DNA from: Deltaproteobacteria bacterium
Lineage (GTDB): Bacteria; Desulfobacterota; Anaeroferrophillalia; Anaeroferrophillales; Tharpellaceae
Assembly (NCBI GenBank): GCA_030595135.1
Contig: JAUVDU010000033.1
Location: forward strand, 1 to 10,142
Direction: 5' to 3'
DNA length: 10,142 nt
The notes below the pieces were generated by a model. It searched no databases and had not been told where the DNA came from. It saw only the letters and a list, made by a program, of their open reading frames with translations. The position numbers and the translations under genes were made by a program. Below are positions 7,844 through 10,142 of this stretch, one piece after another; position 1 is the first letter of the stretch; every line of letters starts with the position of its first letter.

Positions 7844-7853
7844 GTAGTGACAA
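7826..7853. promoter_or_regulatory. Imperfect 28-bp palindrome over the clpB -35 region, possible operator
   Basis: On the plus strand TTGTC (7826-7830) pairs with GACAA (7849-7853), and ACTTCTTT (7832-7839) pairs with AAAGTAGT (7841-7848) with one mismatch; one unpaired G and one central T complete it. It spans the candidate -35 element of clpB. No T-tract follows on either strand, so an operator is more likely than a terminator. It matches none of the CIRCE, HAIR or CtsR consensus sites. Confidence 0.35.
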
Positions 7854-7902
7854 ATCTCTTGCTGTCAAGGGTGGGGAAGGAAGTGTGGTCAAATTGCCTT
7901 TT

Positions 7903-9009
7903 TCAGAGGTTGATCATGGCGGCGATTTCATCGGCAATTGCCGGGGCGGCGGTCAGGCCGGGGGATTCGATGCCTAAGAGATTGATGAAGCCGGGAGCTC
8001 CGGCGGGGCCTTCTTCACGGATAATGAAATCGCAAATAGCATCATTTGGGCCTTGGAGGCGGGGGCGGATGCCGGCCATGTCGGGGATAAGTTTGGCAAC
8101 GTCGAGTGAGGGCAGGTAACGTTGGATCTCTGTTGCAAATTTGGCGTGGCTCTTTTCATCGACCTGGTAGTCGGGTTCATCGCAATACTCAAGGTCGGGG
8201 CCGAAACGTAAGCGCCCGCCAAGATCGAAGGTGGCGTGGATGCCGAGACCGTGACCGCCGGTCGGCGGCGCCGGATAGACCAGGCGAGAGAGTGGTGAAC
8301 GTCCGCTGTAGCTGAAATAGGAACCTTTGGCGTAGTGGATGGTGGGTGTCGGAATATTTGCTGAACGGCTTAACTGCGCCGCTCCGAGACCGGCGCAGTT
8401 GATGACAATGTTAGAGGAGAAAGTGAAATTTTCATCGTTATCAGTTTTGTAATTTAAATGAAAAGCGGCGCTAGTCGGGATTATCTCCGTGATTTTGCTG
8501 TTAAAGGCGATAGTGGTTTGGGCCTCTTTGGCTTGCTGATAGAAGAGGCGCATCAGGTTGTGAGAATCAACGATGCCGGTAGCCGGTGAAAGGAGGGCTG
8601 CTTTAGCTTTGACCTGGGGTTCCAAAGCTTGGCTTTCGTTAGAGCTTAACATTTTAAGCTCTTCAACCCCGTTCTCCAAGCCGCGTTTAAGGAAGTTGGC
8701 CAAATACTCCTCTTCATCAGTGGAGGTCGCAACTATGATTTTGCCCAAGCGTTGGTGGGCGATGTCATGATCTCGACAGAGTTGATAAATTTGTCGCCGT
8801 CCGGCGATACAGAGGCGGGCTTTTAAAGAGTCTTTGGGATAGTAGATGCCGGCATGGACGACTTCACTGTTACGGCTGCTGGTCTCCTTGCCGAAACCGT
8901 CATGTTGTTCAAGCAGAAGAAGTTCAGAACCTAATTTCGGAGCCAGCCGGGCGGCCAGAGCGAGACCAACGATGCCGGCTCCGATTATGGTAACCTCAAA
9001 TTTTTCCAT
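7903..9009 (-). CDS. FAD-dependent oxidoreductase, L-2-hydroxyglutarate oxidase (LhgO/L2HGDH) family
   Basis: This 368-residue DAO-fold flavoprotein resembles E. coli LhgO, which oxidises L-2-hydroxyglutarate to 2-oxoglutarate and passes electrons to the membrane quinone pool. The FAD-binding Rossmann motif GAGIVG is at 10-15 with the ribose-binding Glu34. The family block SRNSEVVHAGIYYPKDSLKA (45-64), where His52 lies near the flavin, is well conserved. GLGIHATFDLGG (254-265) and GIRPRLQGP (313-321) follow, and the C-terminal GIESPGLT (346-353) closes the flavin site. It is shorter than LhgO (about 420), so another 2-hydroxy acid substrate is possible. An in-frame ATG exists at 9048, but it lacks a ribosome binding site and would overlap the upstream gene by 40 nt. 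The ATG at 9009 shares a base with the upstream stop (TGATG) and puts the Rossmann strand at the N-terminus, so I chose it. Translation is probably coupled to the TRAP permease. Confidence 0.88.
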   Translation of the reverse strand: MEKFEVTIIGAGIVGLALAARLAPKLGSELLLLEQHDGFGKETSSRNSEVVHAGIYYPKDSLKARLCIAGRRQIYQLCRDHDIAHQRLGKIIVATSTDEEEYLANFLKRGLENGVEELKMLSSNESQALEPQVKAKAALLSPATGIVDSHNLMRLFYQQAKEAQTTIAFNSKITEIIPTSAAFHLNYKTDNDENFTFSSNIVINCAGLGAAQLSRSANIPTPTIHYAKGSYFSYSGRSPLSRLVYPAPPTGGHGLGIHATFDLGGRLRFGPDLEYCDEPDYQVDEKSHAKFATEIQRYLPSLDVAKLIPDMAGIRPRLQGPNDAICDFIIREEGPAGAPGFINLLGIESPGLTAAPAIADEIAAMINL

Positions 9010-10142
9010 CAAGCTGGAATTGCCTTTTTGGAGTTTATAGAAAACCATTGGCGGCCGGCAATCAGAGCCAAAAGTATAGTTCCTCCACCACTTAAAGCAT
9101 AATTAGGCCAGAAGAGGGCCAGGGCGGCGGCGGTCATGAGCAGGGTTTCGATAAGATTGAGGCGTTTGAGAAGAAATCTCTCCATGGCGCTGGTGAAGGC
9201 GATCAGGCCGATAGTCGTAAAAAACATGGTCATGACCACTTCAGTTGTGGTGCCGTTGCCGAGCAGCGGGCGGTAAGCCATGACAATTGGAATAATGTAA
9301 AGACCTTTGGCGATTTTCCAGGAGGCAAAGCCGGTTTTCATAGGCGAGGCTCCGGCAATTCCGGCCCCGGCAAAAGCGGCCAGCGAAACTGGCGGCGTGA
9401 CATTGGCATCCTGGCTGTACCAGAAGACGATCATGTGGGCGACAATAATCGGCAGGCCCAAATCCATTAAAGCCGGCCCGGCCAGAATAACCAGAACAAT
9501 ATAGGAGGCGGTCACCGGCAAGCCGGTGCCTAAAACCAGTGATGCCATGCCGATAAGGACAATGGCCAGGAAAGGGCTGCCGCCCGAAAGCGAGACGACG
9601 AGGCTGGAAAATTTAAGTCCTAAGCCGGTCAGGCTGACACAGCCGACAATAATGCCGGCACAGCCGCAGGCGACCGAAACCATCACCGCATTCCGGGCAC
9701 CGGCTTCGAGGCCGCCTAAGATATCTTTCAAGCTCAAACGGGTTGCTTTGCGCAACATGGCGGCAATTATGGTGGAGATAACGGCAACAAAACCGGCCAT
9801 CATCGGACTGTAGTTGTTAAAGAGAACGTAGATCAGGATAAAGACCGGGATGAAAAAGTGGAGGCCGTTTTTCAAGGTTTTTTTGACGTTGGGCAGATCG
9901 GCTTTCAGCATTGGTTTGAAGCCCTCTTTTTTGGCTTCAAAATGGACGAAAAAGAGGACGCTCAAATAGTAAAGAATAGCCGGAACGATGGCAATCTTGA
10001 CAATGTAGAGATAGGATGTATTGGTAAATTCCGCCATCAGGAAGGCCCCGGCTCCCATGATCGGCGGCATGATCTGGCCGCCGGTTGAGGCGGCGGCTTC
10101 TATGGCTCCGGCGACATGAGGTTTATAGCCGACTTTTTTCAT
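9009..10142 (-). CDS. TRAP transporter fused permease (4TM/12TM type), C-terminal part
   Basis: The visible 377 residues are the C-terminal part of an inner-membrane TRAP transporter permease in which the small DctQ-like and large DctM-like subunits are fused. TRAP systems use an ion gradient and a periplasmic binding protein to import carboxylates; the fused form usually pairs with a TAXI-type binding protein. Recognisable blocks are AAASTGGQIMPPIMGAGAF (16-34), LGTGLPVTASYIV (204-216) and the highly conserved DANVTPPVSLAAFAGAGIAG (245-264), with many hydrophobic helices between them. The ATG at 10142 is almost certainly an internal Met, because the family has several hundred residues and the whole small-subunit part upstream of the PHVAGAIEAAAS block; the gene continues past the window edge. 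It is followed at once by the FAD oxidoreductase (TGATG overlap), suggesting that the imported compound, or a product of it, is oxidised by that enzyme. The substrate cannot be read from the sequence. Confidence 0.92.
   Translation of the reverse strand: MKKVGYKPHVAGAIEAAASTGGQIMPPIMGAGAFLMAEFTNTSYLYIVKIAIVPAILYYLSVLFFVHFEAKKEGFKPMLKADLPNVKKTLKNGLHFFIPVFILIYVLFNNYSPMMAGFVAVISTIIAAMLRKATRLSLKDILGGLEAGARNAVMVSVACGCAGIIVGCVSLTGLGLKFSSLVVSLSGGSPFLAIVLIGMASLVLGTGLPVTASYIVLVILAGPALMDLGLPIIVAHMIVFWYSQDANVTPPVSLAAFAGAGIAGASPMKTGFASWKIAKGLYIIPIVMAYRPLLGNGTTTEVVMTMFFTTIGLIAFTSAMERFLLKRLNLIETLLMTAAALALFWPNYALSGGGTILLALIAGRQWFSINSKKAIPA

Noticed and set aside
7863..7868. A perfect minus-strand TTGACA upstream of clpB as its -35 element
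   Set aside because: Nothing resembling a -10 lies 16-18 nt downstream; the closest good -10 (7815-7820) is about 42 nt away and pairs better with TTTAAA at 7838-7843.
7742..8119. Plus-strand open frame of 125 codons across the clpB upstream gap
   Set aside because: Most of it is antisense to the conserved C-terminus of the FAD oxidoreductase, and the composition looks like reverse-frame noise.
9010..9048. An upstream ATG at 9048 as the start of the FAD oxidoreductase
   Set aside because: It has no ribosome binding site, would add 13 residues before the Rossmann strand and would overlap the permease gene by 40 nt, whereas the TGATG start at 9009 is standard for coupled genes.
10140..10142. 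ATG at the right edge as the true start of the TRAP permease
   Set aside because: The family's conserved region continues well upstream of this Met, so it is an internal codon cut by the window edge.

Overview
This window is chromosomal and comes from a Gram-negative bacterium, most likely a member of the Desulfobacterota (former Deltaproteobacteria). The placement rests on overall flavour: moderate GC, a fused TRAP permease, a YadGH-type ABC exporter, a short HD-type dGTPase, and a 2-hydroxyglutarate-oxidase-like flavoenzyme. No rRNA or other marker gene is present, so treat it as an inference. Coding density is high, no gap exceeds about 240 bases, and no tRNA, rRNA, CRISPR array or intact transposase gene is visible.

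Layout from left to right. (1) Positions 1-3160, minus strand: a tight three-gene unit read right to left, citrate synthase (gltA), then a dGTPase-like HD phosphohydrolase overlapping it by 11 nt, then an unrecognised protein that starts 14 nt later and runs off the left edge. (2) Positions 3161-3396: a divergent intergenic region of 236 nt with a candidate gltA promoter. (3) Positions 3397-5074, plus strand: a two-gene ABC-2 exporter very like E. coli yadG/yadH, with the genes overlapping by 8 nt. (4) Positions 5075-5170: a convergent gap almost filled by a 67-bp palindromic element with perfect 13-bp inverted ends and a 7-bp flanking direct repeat, which reads as a MITE inserted at the yadH stop codon. 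(5) Positions 5171-7774, minus strand: a full-length ClpB disaggregase with its own candidate promoter and an overlapping palindrome. (6) Positions 7903-10142, minus strand: the C-terminal part of a fused TRAP transporter permease, translationally coupled (TGATG) to an FAD oxidoreductase of the L-2-hydroxyglutarate oxidase family.

The genes are mostly housekeeping or transport: TCA cycle entry, dNTP control, export, protein disaggregation, and import plus oxidation of an organic acid. The TRAP/oxidoreductase pair suggests uptake of a 2-hydroxy acid or related carboxylate followed by its oxidation, but the substrate cannot be read from sequence. The points most worth a second look are the MITE-like element, the charged lysine-rich insert of about 55 residues inside citrate synthase, and the palindrome over the clpB promoter. 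No complete new multi-gene system is evident.
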